Assembly: GCF_011753055.1 (NCBI RefSeq)
Contig: NZ_VWWJ01000002.1
Location: 248,001-312,000, forward strand
Direction: 5' to 3'
Length of the DNA: 64,000 nucleotides
DNA from: Burkholderia sp. Ax-1719
GTDB lineage: Bacteria > Pseudomonadota > Gammaproteobacteria > Burkholderiales > Burkholderiaceae
A program made the translations under genes and the position numbers. Each line of letters opens with the position of its first letter. Position 1 is the stretch's first letter. The notes below the pieces were generated by a model. That model was given only the letters and a program-made list of their open reading frames with translations, did not search any database and was not told the origin of the DNA. Of the stretch, positions 62,826-64,000 are shown piece by piece.

Positions 62826-63178
62826 GATCGAATAATTCGGTATGCGAAATTAATCCGGCGTGATCGATGCAATAGTCGAAATCCAGACAGCCTGGAGTGA
62901 AGTCCGCGACGCAGAATCCCGTGCGCAGGACGTTATGCGGAATACGTCACTTCAAATCTAACGCTCGTGGCGCCAGAAAAATCCTGGCTTTCAATTTAGC
63001 CCCTCGCCAGTGGGGTTTTTCCCGATCTATTGAGTTCAATCGGCGCTTTACAGCGCCGGAGGCTCCGCGTTAGCATTTCTGCAGTGCAGAATTCATGATT
63101 GCTTTGCAGAATAATCTGATGGTGTGGTGCGGCTCCAGTCCGGAAGCCGCGCCTCGCCTATGGAGGCCTGTGGATTCC
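62826..63178. promoter_or_regulatory. 353-base non-coding region with 15-bp palindrome
   Basis: No gene is recognisable. A perfect palindrome TTCTGCA-G-TGCAGAA lies at 63077-63091, about 90 bases before the phosphotransferase start, with a partial copy TTTGCAGAA nearby at 63103-63111. It may be an operator for an unlinked regulator. Confidence 0.5.
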
Positions 63179-64000
63179 ATGAGTATCGATCTCCAGTCGA
63201 GCTTCAGCGGCACACGTCCCGTCGCGCCTGCGCATGCTTTCGATGTCGGGCGTCTTGCTGGGTGGATGCGCGAGCATGTCGATGGCTTCAATGGCCACGT
63301 CAGCGTCGAGCAATTCAAGGGGGGCCAGTCGAATCCCACCTTTTTGCTCGAATCCGCTGGCGCGCGCTACGTGCTACGGCGCAAGCCGCCTGGTGAACTG
63401 CTGCCTTCCGCGCATGCGGTGGAGCGCGAATACCGCGTGATCCGCGCGCTCGCGCAGACCGAGGTGCCGGTTGCGAAGACCTATGCGCTGTGCGAGGACG
63501 CCGATGTGATCGGCTCGCCGTTTTACCTCATGGAGTACGTGGAAGGCCGTATTTTCTGGGACGCGGCGTTGCCCGACATGACGCGCGAAGCCCGCACGGC
63601 GATCTATGGCGAGATGAATCGCGTGATTGCTGCGCTCCATTCGGTCGATCCCGATGCGATTGGCCTGAGCGATTATGGCCGCGCGGGCAACTATATCGAG
63701 CGGCAGGTCGCGCGCTGGACGCGCCAGTATCGCGCCTCGGAAACCGAACGCATCGAGGCGGCAGACGAACTGATCGACTGGCTACCCAAACATATTCCAC
63801 CAGGCGACGAGCGCCGCATCGTGCACGGCGATTATCGGCTCGATAACGTCATTTTTCACCTGCACGAAGCGCGTATTCTCGCGGTACTCGATTGGGAGCT
63901 TTCCACGCTCGGGCATCCGCTGGTCGACTTCGCCTATCACTGCATGATCTGGCATATGCAGGCCGGTGCGCGTCGCGGCCTGGTGGGGCTCGATATTGCC
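63179..64000 (+). CDS. Phosphotransferase-family (APH/ACAD10-like kinase) protein, 3' end outside window
   Basis: Open from the ATG at 63179 to the window edge, 274 codons without a stop. The kinase-like fold is shown by K-G-G-Q-S-N-P-T-F near the nucleotide loop, Y-V-L-R-R-K-P-P-G, the Brenner motif V-H-G-D-Y-R-L-D-N and V-L-D-W-E-L-S-T-L-G-H-P-L-V-D-F-A-Y. This combination is that of the ACAD10/11-associated phosphotransferases, which occur with acyl-CoA dehydrogenases and act on hydroxyacyl-CoA intermediates in some species. GGAGG lies 12 bases upstream, slightly far. The remaining C-terminal part (usually about 70-90 residues) is not visible. Confidence 0.85.
   Translation, partial: MSIDLQSSFSGTRPVAPAHAFDVGRLAGWMREHVDGFNGHVSVEQFKGGQSNPTFLLESAGARYVLRRKPPGELLPSAHAVEREYRVIRALAQTEVPVAKTYALCEDADVIGSPFYLMEYVEGRIFWDAALPDMTREARTAIYGEMNRVIAALHSVDPDAIGLSDYGRAGNYIERQVARWTRQYRASETERIEAADELIDWLPKHIPPGDERRIVHGDYRLDNVIFHLHEARILAVLDWELSTLGHPLVDFAYHCMIWHMQAGARRGLVGLDIA

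Overview
The window is GC-rich chromosomal DNA, densely coded on both strands, from a beta-proteobacterium of the Burkholderiaceae (a Paraburkholderia/Caballeronia/Burkholderia-type genome is the best guess). This rests on gene content: a DUF4148 protein, a VirK/DUF535 protein, a bhuR-hmuSTUV heme locus, FecI/FecR surface signalling, an HAE-type RND pump and a YtcA-HlyD-FUSC-TolC exporter, and several LysR, AraC, IclR, TetR and MerR regulators. I saw no tRNA, rRNA, CRISPR array, transposase or phage gene. The region reads as accessory chromosome devoted to nutrient capture, efflux and sensing. Species and replicon cannot be decided from the sequence.

Layout. 1-3.8 kb: the tail of an AraC gene, an AraC-LysR pair divergent from an MFS exporter, and a TetR repressor. 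4.1-10.7 kb: a Fur-box-headed heme uptake operon (outer membrane receptor, HmuS, periplasmic HmuT, permease HmuU, ATPase HmuV), then a VirK/DUF535 gene. 11.8-15.1 kb: a GbsR/MarR-type regulator, an SDR-DoxX fusion and a DUF2269 membrane protein, with near-identical long palindromes before the regulator and before the SDR gene, plus an unrecognised 286-residue protein. 15.2-20.1 kb: a FecI-FecR-siderophore receptor operon ending in an unusual periplasmic protein, with a Fur box upstream. 20.3-28.7 kb: a small exported protein, a heavy-metal-type two-component system and a convergent RND efflux operon; a shared 15-base motif ties the first and last together. 29.1-34.4 kb: DUF4148 protein and a TolC-FUSC-HlyD-YtcA exporter operon.

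34.7-37.5 kb: an Old Yellow Enzyme gene divergent from an acetoacetate-decarboxylase-family gene and a MerR regulator; the divergent region carries two facing promoters, each with the 19-bp spacer typical of MerR control. 37.7-43.6 kb: a small membrane protein, an NAPE-PLD-like metallo-hydrolase, a Fur-controlled siderophore receptor and an EamA permease. 43.6-45.5 kb: a structured intergenic segment ending in a strong terminator, then a secreted glycine/serine-rich repeat protein. 45.7-50.2 kb: a CBS-PAS-GGDEF-EAL protein behind a consensus-like FNR/Anr box, a small partner protein and a chemoreceptor. 50.2-56.5 kb: GST, LysR regulator, and a gluconate-5-dehydrogenase-like SDR, beta-propeller, shikimate-dehydrogenase-like and MHS-transporter gene set. 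56.8-62.8 kb: a three-subunit FAD/cytochrome c sugar (or sugar acid) dehydrogenase with a porin and an IclR regulator; a perfect 20-bp palindrome overlaps the promoter. The right edge holds a truncated phosphotransferase-family gene.

The most informative signals are regulatory: several regulators can be paired with operators and target genes from sequence alone (MerR, GbsR, the metal-type response regulator, Fur, an FNR-type protein, LysR). The least explained proteins are the 286-residue Ser/Thr-rich protein, the periplasmic protein after the FecA-like receptor, the Gly/Ser repeat protein, and the function of the MerR-OYE-ADC unit.
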